Shown: positions 54,415 to 62,881, counted from the first letter of the stretch. The stretch is DNA of 64,000 nucleotides from Microbacterium sp. ProA8 (GCF_039905635.1 NZ_CP157000.1:1178001-1242000); one strand, 5' to 3'. Notes: a model not told the origin generated them from the sequence alone. Numbers and translations: made by a program.

Positions 54415-55176
54415 ATGATCGAGCTGTCCATCACCGGCGATGTCGCCGAGGTCGTCCTGAACGCCCCCGAGAAGCTCAACGCCCTCTCACTGCGGGCGCT
54501 GGGGGAGATGGATGCCGCCTACCGCACCGCCGAGGAGTCCGGCGTGCGGGCGCTGCTGCTGCGGGCCGAAGGCCGGGCGTTCTGTGCCGGGCGCGACATC
54601 GCCGGCGTCGACCCCGAGACCGACGACGTGCCCGAGTACCTCGCGGGCGTCGAGACGCTCATGCGGCGGATCGCCGCGTTCCCCGCTCCGACCTTCGCGG
54701 CCGTGCACGGCGCCTGCCTCGGAGTGGGTCTGGGGCTCGCTATCGCGACCGACGTGGTCTACGTCGCCGACGACGCCAAGATCGGCTCGCCGTTCGCGAG
54801 CCTGGGCGCGATGCTCGACTCCGGCGGCCACGCCCTGCTCTACGAGCGACTCGGCGCGCACCGGGCGCTCGACCTCATCTACACCGGCGACATGCTGAGC
54901 GGCGCGGAGGCGGTAACGGCGGGCCTGTTCAGCCGCGCCATGCCCGTCGAGGAGGTGTTCGACTTCGCGTGGCAGCGTGCGACGGTGGCGGCATCCGGCC
55001 CCACCGCCGCGTTCCTCGCCTCGAAGCGGCTGATTGCGCGCCTTCGCGACGAGAAGCTGTGGGATGCCGTCGCCCAGGAGGCGCGCGGGCAGGAGGCGCT
55101 GCGCACCACCGCCGACTACCGCGAGGGCTTCGCCGCCTTCCAGCAGAAGCGCAAGCCCGACTTCACGGGGGAGTGA
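54415..55176 (+). CDS. paaG: Epoxyphenylacetyl-CoA isomerase, crotonase family
   Basis: Crotonase-fold isomerase of 253 residues that converts ring-1,2-epoxyphenylacetyl-CoA to the oxepin. It has GRAFCAGRDIAGVDPE, HGACLGVGLGLAIATDVVYV and ASLGAMLDSGGHALLYERLG, whose Asp fits the PaaG catalytic position. The glutamates of true hydratases are missing, which supports isomerase over hydratase. It starts 24 bases after paaE with GGAGG before the ATG and ends the rightward operon. The name is by motif and context. Confidence 0.87.
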   Translation: MIELSITGDVAEVVLNAPEKLNALSLRALGEMDAAYRTAEESGVRALLLRAEGRAFCAGRDIAGVDPETDDVPEYLAGVETLMRRIAAFPAPTFAAVHGACLGVGLGLAIATDVVYVADDAKIGSPFASLGAMLDSGGHALLYERLGAHRALDLIYTGDMLSGAEAVTAGLFSRAMPVEEVFDFAWQRATVAASGPTAAFLASKRLIARLRDEKLWDAVAQEARGQEALRTTADYREGFAAFQQKRKPDFTGE

Positions 55177-55208
55177 CGCGCAGAGGCCGGTCGGACTCTC
55201 GCCGAGGG

Positions 55209-56879
55209 TCAGGAGTTCACGCGGATGATCTCGCGCTGATACGGCGCGACGACCTCGCCCGAGATGCGGCAGTCGAGCACCAGGAACGGGCGGGATGCCT
55301 CGGGCTCCGCCACCCACGTCGCCAGGCGCTCCAGATCATCGAGGCTGTGCACGACGACCCCTTCGGCGCCGACGCCCGCTGCGAGGGCGGCGAAGTCGAC
55401 CTCCGGGATGCGCATGGGCTCCTCGGCGAGGCCCTTCAGCCCGTACAGGTGCACCTCGGCGCCGTACGCCGCGTCGTTCCACACGACGGCGAGCCCGCGG
55501 CCGCGCGCGACACGGACGGCAGTCTCGAGGTCGGCGAGCGCCATGAGCCCGCCGCCGTCGCCCGTCGTCAGCACGACCGTGGCTGAGGGCTTCGCGAGGG
55601 CGGCGCCGGGCACGGAGGGCCAGCCGAGTCCGATCGACTGGAAGGCGGTGCCGACCATCATCATCCGGTCGGGCGAGGCGACGGGCCAGAACATGTTCGC
55701 CCAGCCGATGAAGTGGCCGCCGTCCGACACCACGACGCGGTCCTCGGGCAGGAGCTCGGCGATGCGTGCGGCGACCGAACGCGGGTCGAGCCGGCCGTCG
55801 GGTGCCATCCCGTCCCCGGCGTCATGCCTGCGGGCCGCGGCTGCGTCGACCGACTCGCGCCAGTCGGTCGGCTCCGCTGCGATCCTCCGCACCTCGTGCC
55901 CGATCGCCTCCGCGACCAGGCGCGCGTCGCCCCGCACGTACCCGCCGACGTGGGAATGCGTCGCGGTGGGCGCGATGTCCACCTGGAAGACCCGCGTGCC
56001 GGGCGCGAACAGGTCCCCGAAGCGCATCGTGAACTGGTTGAGAGACGCCCCGAACACCACGGCGACGTCGGCCTCGCGCACGAGCTCCATCGCGCTCTCC
56101 GCCCCGAATCCGCCGGTCACCCCGAGGTCGAACTCGGCCTTCGGAAAGACGCCACGGCCGAGCGCGGTCGAGGCGGTGAGGGCTCCGGTCGCGTCAGCGA
56201 GGGCGCCGAGAGCGGCGCCGGCGCCCGAGATCCACGCCCCGCGCCCGGCGAGCAGGAACGGCCGGCGCGCGCCGGCGAGCGCCTCGGCGATCTCCCGCAC
56301 CGCGGCGCGCGAGAACTCCCCGATCGGGGCGAGCGGAGCGGGAAGCCGCGGCTGCGGCGCCTCGGGCACCGGGCCGGCGTCGCGCGCGGCGACGTCGTAG
56401 GGGATCGCGAGCACGGTCGGCACCCGGTAGGTGAGGGCGTGCTCGATGGCGATCACCGTCGTGGCCGCGGCATCCGCTCGCCCGACGGTATAGGTGCGCG
56501 CACCGACGGCCGACGCGAGGGCGATCTGGTCGACGTCCCACGGGCGCGGACCCGAGGTCGGCTCGTCGCCGACGACGAGCACCAGTGGCACGTGCGCCTG
56601 CACCGCCTCGGCGAGGGCGGTGATGGTGTTGGTGAAGCCGGCGCCGTACGTGGCGGTTGCCGCAGCGAGACGCCCCGAGGCGCGGTGGTACGCGTCGGCG
56701 GCGACGACCCCGCCGGCCTCGTGCCGCACCGCGGTGAACTGCACGTCGGTGGACCGCTCGAGCGCGTCGAGGAAGTACGCGTTGCCGTTGCCCATCACAC
56801 CGAAGACGTGGTCGATGTGGCGGGCGAGGGTGAGGGCGACGTGCGCGGAGACGGTGCTCAGAGCCGGATGGGCGGGCAT
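55209..56879 (-). CDS. Thiamine diphosphate enzyme, benzoylformate decarboxylase-like
   Basis: ThDP-dependent 2-oxo acid decarboxylase or carboligase of 556 residues. The Pyr domain has the activating Glu in FTAVRHEAGGVVAADAYHR; the PP domain has the GDG-N cofactor motif TTGDGGGLMALADLE followed by VVWNDAAYGAEVHLYG. ATG 56879 is preceded by GAAAGG; longer frames cross an oppositely oriented gene. Its position in an aromatic region suggests benzoylformate or another arylglyoxylate, but acetolactate-synthase-like relatives share these motifs. It converges with paaG and diverges from the NIPSNAP gene. Confidence 0.8.
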   Translation of the reverse strand: MPAHPALSTVSAHVALTLARHIDHVFGVMGNGNAYFLDALERSTDVQFTAVRHEAGGVVAADAYHRASGRLAAATATYGAGFTNTITALAEAVQAHVPLVLVVGDEPTSGPRPWDVDQIALASAVGARTYTVGRADAAATTVIAIEHALTYRVPTVLAIPYDVAARDAGPVPEAPQPRLPAPLAPIGEFSRAAVREIAEALAGARRPFLLAGRGAWISGAGAALGALADATGALTASTALGRGVFPKAEFDLGVTGGFGAESAMELVREADVAVVFGASLNQFTMRFGDLFAPGTRVFQVDIAPTATHSHVGGYVRGDARLVAEAIGHEVRRIAAEPTDWRESVDAAAARRHDAGDGMAPDGRLDPRSVAARIAELLPEDRVVVSDGGHFIGWANMFWPVASPDRMMMVGTAFQSIGLGWPSVPGAALAKPSATVVLTTGDGGGLMALADLETAVRVARGRGLAVVWNDAAYGAEVHLYGLKGLAEEPMRIPEVDFAALAAGVGAEGVVVHSLDDLERLATWVAEPEASRPFLVLDCRISGEVVAPYQREIIRVNS

Positions 56880-57020
56880 GGCGAAGCCTTTCGAGACAGG
56901 GACGGATGCGGAAGCCGTATGTGTCTCGCGCGTGCGCGCTGCGTGCCCATTTTTCGAGCACCGGCGGGGTCGTTCCCGTCGGACGAGTCCGAGTATAGGA
57001 CTTCCGCCAAGATGGGAGTC

Positions 57021-57329
57021 ATGAAGACGATCCAGCTGCGCCGGTACACGCTCGTCGAGGGGGAGTACGACGCGTTCGTCTCCTGGTGGGGTGAGTGGAT
57101 GCCGAAGGTGCGGCCCGCGGCGGGCTTCGCGATCGAGTTCGCCTACGGCCTCCCCGAGACGAACGAGTTCGTGTGGGCGGTCAGCGCCGAGGGCGACGAA
57201 GAGGCCTTCCTCGCGCTGGAGAAGGTGTACATGGCATCGGACGCACGCGCCGAGGCGTTCGCCGGCGTCCCGCAGCGCGTCGCCGAGCACAACATCCGCT
57301 TCGTGCAGGAGTTCTTCCCCGGTCGTTGA
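57021..57329 (+). CDS. NIPSNAP-family small protein
   Basis: A 102-residue protein with the ferredoxin-like NIPSNAP fold (IQLRRYTLVEGEYDAFVSWW, GFAIEFAYGLPETNEFVWAV). NIPSNAP proteins often sit beside aromatic or organic-acid catabolic genes, but their activity is unclear. ATG 57021 is favoured; ATG 57012 adds three residues. The last codons and the stop (GGT CGT TGA) belong to a REP-like repeat that begins at 57320, so the C-terminus may have been reset by repeat insertion. Divergent from the ThDP enzyme gene. Confidence 0.75.
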   Translation: MKTIQLRRYTLVEGEYDAFVSWWGEWMPKVRPAAGFAIEFAYGLPETNEFVWAVSAEGDEEAFLALEKVYMASDARAEAFAGVPQRVAEHNIRFVQEFFPGR

Positions 57330-57466
57330 GCGAGCGAAGCGAGACGAAACGCCACGGGCCTGGCGCAGAGCAGGGTTCGTCGTGAGTTCGCTGCGTTTCG
57401 TCTCGCTCGTTCCTCGCTCGCTCAACGACCGGCAGACCGACGCCGGTCCTTGAGCAGAGCGAGACC
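57320..57466. repeat. REP-like elements between the NIPSNAP and IclR genes
   Basis: A plus-strand copy (57320-57352) and a minus-strand copy (57393-57431) form inverted arms about 40 bases apart; a degenerate copy follows at 57442-57466. The genes on both sides converge here, and no other terminator is visible, so the hairpin may end transcription. Confidence 0.85.
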
Positions 57467-57473
57467 TGACGGC

Positions 57474-58202
57474 TCACCCTCCGAGCGCGTCGCGGATCGC
57501 CGCCGACGACCCGGCCAGGCGCGCGGCGATCTCCTCATCGGTGTGCGCGCTCGCCACGAAGACGACGGCGATCGCCGCCGGCCCGCGCCCGCGCACGACC
57601 AGCGGCACGGCGACGGCCCGGAGGCTCGGGATGACCTCGTCGTGGCTGGTCGCGAAACCGCGGGCCGCGGCATCCGTCACCTCCGCAGCCAGCTGCGGCG
57701 ACACACCGGTGGGCCAGGACGCCTCGGGCATGAGCGACAGGATCGCCTTGCCAGGGGCGCCGCGGGTCACCGGATGCCGCGTTCCCGGCCGCTGCGCCAC
57801 CGGGTTCACGGCGTGGCGCGGCTCGACGCTCGACAGCGTCACGCACTCGTCGTGATCGAGCACGGCGAGGAAGCAGGTCATACCGAGGTCGCCGGCGACC
57901 GCCGTGAGCTCGGGCAGCGCCTCGGCCTGCAGGTCGTGCGCGACGCCCGCGGCCAGGGCCGCCATTCGCGCACCGAGTTCGATCAAACCGGCTGAGTCGC
58001 GCTCGACGAGCCCGTGGTCTTCGAGCGTGCGCAGCAGCCGGTACGCCACCGACCGATGCACGTCGAGCCGCCGCGCGATCTCGTCGATCGAGAGCGGTGC
58101 GCGCGCGTCGGCGAGCACTTCGAGGATCCGGATGCCGCGGCTCAGCGTCTGCGAAGCGGGAGCGGGGCGGTCCGTCCCCTGCCGAGACTTCACATATGTC
58201 AT
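57474..58202 (-). CDS. IclR-family transcriptional regulator
   Basis: Regulator of 242 residues from ATG 58202. The N-terminal winged helix includes SRGIRILEVLADARAPLSID and LDVHRSVAYRLLRTLEDHGLV; the GAF-like effector domain contains RGAPGKAILSLMPEA. It is divergent from the FAD hydroxylase gene, with two matching palindromes between them. It probably controls that gene and perhaps the ThDP/NIPSNAP genes. A hydroxylated aromatic acid is the likely effector. Confidence 0.9.
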   Translation of the reverse strand: MTYVKSRQGTDRPAPASQTLSRGIRILEVLADARAPLSIDEIARRLDVHRSVAYRLLRTLEDHGLVERDSAGLIELGARMAALAAGVAHDLQAEALPELTAVAGDLGMTCFLAVLDHDECVTLSSVEPRHAVNPVAQRPGTRHPVTRGAPGKAILSLMPEASWPTGVSPQLAAEVTDAAARGFATSHDEVIPSLRAVAVPLVVRGRGPAAIAVVFVASAHTDEEIAARLAGSSAAIRDALGG

Positions 58203-58292
58203 CGTGCGGGGTCCTTTCGCGGACATTCGTGAAGTTTCGCGCCCCGGGGACAGGGCGGCCTTGCCCACGACGGCACGGGTCGTATACGATCT

Positions 58293-58327
58293 GTTCAATA
58301 GTAGAACGGTGCGTTCGAATATAGAAC
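58293..58327. promoter_or_regulatory. Twin IclR-type operators
   Basis: Two 15-base palindromes, GTTCAATAGTAGAAC (58293-58307) and GTTCGAATATAGAAC (58313-58327), share GTTC-N7-GAAC. Their centres are 20 bases apart, about two helical turns, which fits cooperative binding of an IclR tetramer. They lie 53 bases upstream of the hydroxylase ATG. Confidence 0.75.
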
Positions 58328-58379
58328 ACACGTCTCCCAGGCCACAAGCCCTCGACACCGTCGTCCGAGGAGGACACCG

Positions 58380-60308
58380 ATGCAGTTCCACCACCACGGC
58401 TACGTCTCGGGTGACCCGCGCGTGCAGGATGGCGCCGGCACCGGCATCGACCGCCCGGCTGACCTCCCCGACGAGATGGACGTGCTCGTCGTCGGCTCGG
58501 GTCCCGCGGGCATGCTGCTCGCGGCGCAGATGTCGCAGTTCCCGGGCGTGACGACGCGGATCATCGAGCGCCGCGACGGGCGGCTCGTGCTCGGTCAGGC
58601 CGACGGCATCCAGCCGCGCAGCGTCGAGACCTTCCAGGCATTCGGGTTCGCGGAGCGCATCATCACGGAGGCGTACAACATCGCCTGGATGAACTTCTGG
58701 GGGCCCGACCCCGAGAACCCGCGCAACATCGTGCGCACCGCGCGCACCGAGGACTACGCGTTCAAGATCAGCGAGTTCCCGCACCTCATCGTCAACCAGG
58801 CGCGGGTGCTCGACTACTTCGCCGAGGCCGCGGCCAAAGGCCCGGGGCGGATCGTGCCCGACTACGGCATCGAGTTCGTCGGTCTCACGATGCACGACGG
58901 CGCCGACCCCAGCGCCGGGGAGTACCCGGTCGAGGTGCGCGTGAAGTACGTGGCGGGGCAGCGCGCCGGCGAGGAGCGCACCGTGCGCGCCAAGTACGTC
59001 GTCGGCTCGGACGGCGCGCGCAGCGGTGTGCGCGAGGCGATCGGCCGCAAGCACGTCGGGCAGTTCGCAGCCCACGCGTGGGGCGTCATGGACGTGCTCG
59101 TCAACACCGACTTCCCCGACTGGCGCACCAAGTGCGCCATCAACTCCACCGCCGGGAACATCCTCCACATCCCGCGCGAGGGCGGCTACCTCAGCCGCAT
59201 GTACATCGATCTGGGCGAGGTGGCCGCCGACGACGACCACCGTGTGCGCCAGACCCCGATCGACGAGATCATCCGCCGCGCGAACGAGATCCTGCACCCG
59301 TACTCGCTCGACGTGAAGCAGGTCGCCTGGCACAGCGTGTACGAGGTGGGCCATCGCGTCACCGACAAGTTCGACGACGTCAACCCCGACCAGGGACACG
59401 CCCCGCGGGTCTTCCTCACCGGCGACGCGTGCCACACGCACAGTGCGAAGGCCGGCCAGGGCATGAACGTCTCGATGCAGGACGGCTTCAACCTCGGCTG
59501 GAAGCTCGGGCACGTCCTCACCGGCCTCAGCCCCGCGTCGCTGCTCGAGACGTACTCCGCCGAGCGGCAGCCGGTGGCCCAGCAGCTCATCGACTTCGAC
59601 CGGGAGTGGTCGGCCCTCATGGCGCGCAAGCCCGAGGAGATCTCCGACCCGCAGGAGCTCGCCACGTTCTACCTCGGCACGGCCGAGTTCCCGTCCGGCT
59701 TCATGACCCAGTACGGGCCGTCGATGATCGTGACGGATGCCGCGCACCAAGGGCTCGCCGAAGGCTTCCCGCTGGGCAAGCGCTTCAAGTCGGTCGAGGT
59801 GGTCCGCGTGTGCGACGGCAACCCCGTCCACCTCGGGCACCACGCCCGGGCCGACGGGCGCTGGCGCGTCTATGCCTTCGCCGACGCGCGCGCGGCGGGG
59901 GAGGCATCCGTCCTCTCGGAGTGGGCCGCGTTCATGGCGTCACCCGAGTCGCCCGTCCTCCGGTGCACCCCGGAAGGCGCCGACGTCGACGGGGTGTTCG
60001 ACGTGAAGGTCGTGTATCAGCAGCGGCATGAAGACGTGGACCTCACCCGGGTGCCCGAGTTCTTCCTGCCGAAGACGGGACCGCTCGGGCTCACCGACTG
60101 GGAGAAGGTCTACGCCGCCGCTCCCAGCGCGTGGACGACCGACGACATCTTCGAGGAACGAGGGCTGTCGCGCAACGGCGTGGTCGTGGTCGTGCGCCCC
60201 GACCAGTATGTCGCCGGGGTCTTCCCGCTCGAGGCGACGGACGAGCTGTCGGCGTTCTTCGCGCAGGCGTTCCTGCCTCAGCGGCAGACCGCCACCATCG
60301 CGGGCTGA
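58380..60308 (+). CDS. FAD-dependent aromatic monooxygenase, 3-hydroxybenzoate 4-monooxygenase/phenol hydroxylase type
   Basis: Class A flavoprotein hydroxylase of 642 residues that would add a hydroxyl next to a phenolic one using NADPH and O2. Motifs: FAD dinucleotide fold VVGSGPAGMLLAAQ (~37-50), LGQADGIQPRSVETFQAFGF, the DG motif GSDGARSGVR, and the GD motif LTGDACHTHSAKAGQGMN. The thioredoxin-like C-terminal domain of the phenol hydroxylase subgroup occupies the last ~180 residues. Length and domain plan match MobA-type 3-hydroxybenzoate 4-hydroxylases, but 3-hydroxyphenylacetate or related phenols are equally possible here. Confidence 0.88.
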   Translation: MQFHHHGYVSGDPRVQDGAGTGIDRPADLPDEMDVLVVGSGPAGMLLAAQMSQFPGVTTRIIERRDGRLVLGQADGIQPRSVETFQAFGFAERIITEAYNIAWMNFWGPDPENPRNIVRTARTEDYAFKISEFPHLIVNQARVLDYFAEAAAKGPGRIVPDYGIEFVGLTMHDGADPSAGEYPVEVRVKYVAGQRAGEERTVRAKYVVGSDGARSGVREAIGRKHVGQFAAHAWGVMDVLVNTDFPDWRTKCAINSTAGNILHIPREGGYLSRMYIDLGEVAADDDHRVRQTPIDEIIRRANEILHPYSLDVKQVAWHSVYEVGHRVTDKFDDVNPDQGHAPRVFLTGDACHTHSAKAGQGMNVSMQDGFNLGWKLGHVLTGLSPASLLETYSAERQPVAQQLIDFDREWSALMARKPEEISDPQELATFYLGTAEFPSGFMTQYGPSMIVTDAAHQGLAEGFPLGKRFKSVEVVRVCDGNPVHLGHHARADGRWRVYAFADARAAGEASVLSEWAAFMASPESPVLRCTPEGADVDGVFDVKVVYQQRHEDVDLTRVPEFFLPKTGPLGLTDWEKVYAAAPSAWTTDDIFEERGLSRNGVVVVVRPDQYVAGVFPLEATDELSAFFAQAFLPQRQTATIAG

Positions 60309-60374
60309 GCAACTCCGCGACGGCGAAAGACCCTGCTCAGCTGTACAGCACGTATATCGGCCGCTCCGGCGGCG

Positions 60375-60392
60375 ACGGGCAGAATTGCCCGT
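60375..60392. promoter_or_regulatory. Perfect inverted repeat before the succinate-semialdehyde dehydrogenase gene
   Basis: ACGGGCA-GAAT-TGCCCGT, seven-base arms with a four-base loop, 62 bases before the GTG. A -10-like TATATC lies upstream at 60353-60358. It may be an operator or a leader hairpin. Confidence 0.4.
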
Positions 60393-60453
60393 AGACATCG
60401 ACAGGAGCGGATGCCGCAGGCAGCTCGCATCCGGAACCGACAAGGGAGTCCCC

Positions 60454-61935
60454 GTGACCACGACGATCACCGAAACCCGTGAGAGCGAACTGCTCGCGTC
60501 CGTGCCCGACGGCCTGTTCATCGGCGGCCGGTGGCGCGCAGCATCCGGCGACAAGACACTGAAGGTCTACGACCCCAGCAACGGCGAGGTCGTCAAGGAG
60601 ATCGCGAACGCGTCGCCCGAGGACGGCAAGGCGGCGCTCGACGCGGCCGTCGACGCGTTCCCGGCATGGGCGGCGACGCCGGCGCGCGAGCGGGCCGAGA
60701 TCCTGCGCCGCGCGTTCGACCTGCTGCAGGAGCGCAAGGAGGACTTCGCGCTGCTGATGACGATCGAGATGGGCAAGCCGTTGGCCGAGGCACGCGGCGA
60801 GGTCGCGTACGGCGGCGAGTTCCTGCGCTGGTTCAGCGAAGAGACCGCTCGCGTGCAGGGCCGCTACGGCGCGAACCCCGAGGGCACGGGCCGCATGATC
60901 GTGTCGCAGCACCCCGTCGGCCCCTGCTTCCTCATCACGCCCTGGAACTTCCCGCTCGCGATGGCCACGCGCAAGATCGCGCCCGCGCTCGCCGCCGGCT
61001 GCACCGTGGTGATCAAGCCCGCCGAGCTGACGCCGCTGACGACCCTGTTCTTCGCGAAGCTGCTCGAAGATGCCGGCCTGCCGAAGGGCGTCGTCAACGT
61101 CTTCACCACGTCGACCTCGGGCGCCGTGTCCGAGCCGATCATCCGCGACCCGCGCCTGCGCAAGCTGTCGTTCACCGGATCGACGCAGGTCGGTCAGCGT
61201 CTGCTCGAGCAGGCATCGCAGGGCGTGCTGCGCACGTCGATGGAGCTCGGCGGCAACGCGCCGTTCGTCGTCTTCGACGACGCCGACCTCGACAAGGCGG
61301 TCGACGGCGCGATGCTCGCGAAGTTCCGCAACATCGGCCAGGCCTGCACCGCGGCGAACCGCTTCATCGTGCACCGCTCCGTCGCCGACGAGTTCGCGCG
61401 GCGGGTGACCGAGCGCGTCAACGGCTTCACCGTCGGCCGCGGCACCGAAGACGGCGTGACCATCGGCCCGCTCATCGACGACCGCGCCGTCGCCAAGGCG
61501 TCGCAGCTGGTGCAGGATGCCGTCGACCGCGGCGCGAAGGTCGCCACCGGCGGCAACGAGATCGACGGGCCGGGAACGTTCTACGAGCCCACCGTCGTCA
61601 CCGACGTGCAGCCGGGCTCCGACATCCTGCGCGAGGAGATCTTCGGGCCGGTGCTCGCCATCATCCCGTTCGACACCGAGGACGACGCGGTGCGCCTCGC
61701 GAACGACACCGAGTACGGCCTCGTCTCGTACGTCTTCACCGAGAGCCTCTCCCGCGGGCAGCGGATGATCGAGCGCCTCGAGACCGGCATGATGGGCCTC
61801 AACATGGGCGTCGTCTCCAACGCGGCCGCGCCGTTCGGCGGCTGGAAGATGTCGGGCCTGGGACGCGAGGGCGGCGCCGAGGGCATCCACGAGTACCTGC
61901 AGACGAAGTACACCCTGACGCCGAACCCGTTCTGA
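60454..61935 (+). CDS. gabD: NAD(P)-dependent succinate-semialdehyde dehydrogenase
   Basis: Aldehyde dehydrogenase of 493 residues, start GTG 60454 after AAGGGAG. Signatures are ITPWNFPLAMATRKIAPAL, the base Glu in SMELGGNAPFVVFDDADLD and the catalytic Cys in NIGQACTAANRFIVH; VVSNAAAPFGGWKMSGLGREG is typical of the GabD group. It would oxidise the succinate semialdehyde released by HpaI to succinate, linking the hpa pathway to the TCA cycle. GABA use is the alternative, but no gabT is nearby. Confidence 0.9.
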   Translation: MTTTITETRESELLASVPDGLFIGGRWRAASGDKTLKVYDPSNGEVVKEIANASPEDGKAALDAAVDAFPAWAATPARERAEILRRAFDLLQERKEDFALLMTIEMGKPLAEARGEVAYGGEFLRWFSEETARVQGRYGANPEGTGRMIVSQHPVGPCFLITPWNFPLAMATRKIAPALAAGCTVVIKPAELTPLTTLFFAKLLEDAGLPKGVVNVFTTSTSGAVSEPIIRDPRLRKLSFTGSTQVGQRLLEQASQGVLRTSMELGGNAPFVVFDDADLDKAVDGAMLAKFRNIGQACTAANRFIVHRSVADEFARRVTERVNGFTVGRGTEDGVTIGPLIDDRAVAKASQLVQDAVDRGAKVATGGNEIDGPGTFYEPTVVTDVQPGSDILREEIFGPVLAIIPFDTEDDAVRLANDTEYGLVSYVFTESLSRGQRMIERLETGMMGLNMGVVSNAAAPFGGWKMSGLGREGGAEGIHEYLQTKYTLTPNPF

Positions 61936-61960
61936 ATCCCTGCCTGGATCGATGACATGA

Positions 61961-61997
61961 GATGAGCGGATGCCCCGGGAGGGGGCATCCGCTCATC
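61961..61997 (+). terminator. Rho-independent-type terminator after gabD
   Basis: Perfect 16-base arms GATGAGCGGATGCCCC and GGGGCATCCGCTCATC around GGGAG, then CTTC of a short T-rich tract. Including its upstream flank it matches the icd terminator at 12383-12417 in 26 of 27 bases. Confidence 0.85.
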
Positions 61998-62080
61998 TTC
62001 TCGTGGGGGAGATCGGCCCGCCGGCGGGTCGGTGTGTGGCGTGGCGGACGGCGTGCGCGGGCTGCGGTCGGCGAACACGG

Positions 62081-62086
62081 GATAAT
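62081..62086 (+). promoter_or_regulatory. -10 element of a probable leaderless gene
   Basis: GATAAT lies so that transcription would start at or within one base of the ATG at 62094. No ribosome site is present before that ATG, which agrees with leaderless translation. Confidence 0.5.
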
Positions 62087-62093
62087 GGGGCGC

Positions 62094-62363
62094 ATGTCTT
62101 CCTCCGTCGAACCCCGTTCCAATCCGACTGCTTGGGCCGCGTTCTGGTTCGCCCTCGCCGGCCTCGTGCTCATGCCCATCCCCCTGTTCATCGGGCTGAT
62201 CGTGGGCGGCGGCCTTTCCATCATCGCCGCAGTCCTCGCGGTGATCGGCCTCCTCAAGGGACTGGCGCGCGGCGGCAAGGGCATCGCTCCCGTCGTCTTC
62301 GCCGCGATCTTCATCGCGCTGACGTGGGGCGGCATCTCGCTCGGCGGCGGCACCATCTGGTAA
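62094..62363 (+). CDS. Small membrane protein with two to three helices
   Basis: An 89-residue protein: a short polar N-terminus, then hydrophobic segments AAFWFALAGLVLMPIPLFIG, SIIAAVLAVIGLLKGLA and PVVFAAIFIALTWGGISLGG. It looks like DUF4190-type small membrane proteins, without a known function. ATG 62094 was chosen because the -10 element at 62081-62086 sits right before it; the longer frame upstream begins inside the gabD terminator. Confidence 0.7.
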   Translation: MSSSVEPRSNPTAWAAFWFALAGLVLMPIPLFIGLIVGGGLSIIAAVLAVIGLLKGLARGGKGIAPVVFAAIFIALTWGGISLGGGTIW

Positions 62364-62407
62364 GTGCACCAGTCCCGTCGCGGCCGCCCAGCTTGCGTTT
62401 CGATGCC

Positions 62408-62815
62408 ATGAGCCAGACGGACGTGGATCTAGCGCCGGGGCGGTCCAACGCGTACCGGCGGCTCGTCGCAGACGCCGCCTTTCGCTTTCGCGTGCTGACG
62501 ATCGGCAATACGGCCAATGTGGTCGTCTCAGCCCTCGCTTGGGTGATGTCCATGGCTTCGGGGCCGTCGGAAGCGTGGGCATGGCTGCAGCTGCTCTTTC
62601 CTGTCGTGTGGGCGGCCGCCGGGGCTCCGATCCTCTGCGTCGGCATCACCGCATTCGCCGCCGGGATGTCGCTGCTGGCGCTGTTCAAGAGTCCACCCGG
62701 ACAACGAGGGCTTGCGTGGTTGCGAGCGTTTACGGGGTGGGGTGCGGTCGTTCTGTCGCTTGCTTTTCTCCTCGGGGTGCTCCTCTTGTCGAGCCGAGCG
62801 CTGGAAACTCTCTAG
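62408..62815 (+). CDS. Hypothetical membrane protein with three helices
   Basis: A 135-residue protein of no recognised family. After ~30 polar residues come three hydrophobic helices (GNTANVVVSALAWVMSMA, APILCVGITAFAAGMSLLAL, AVVLSLAFLLGVLLLSS). G+C at third positions is lower than in the neighbouring genes, and the codon mix is less regular. ATG 62408 is the best start, without a strong ribosome site. It could be acquired or weakly expressed. Confidence 0.6.
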   Translation: MSQTDVDLAPGRSNAYRRLVADAAFRFRVLTIGNTANVVVSALAWVMSMASGPSEAWAWLQLLFPVVWAAAGAPILCVGITAFAAGMSLLALFKSPPGQRGLAWLRAFTGWGAVVLSLAFLLGVLLLSSRALETL

Positions 62816-62881
62816 GGTCCCTCCCTACTCGAGCTCAGCTGTGCCGCACCGTCATGATCACCGCTGGTGAAGGGAGCAGGC

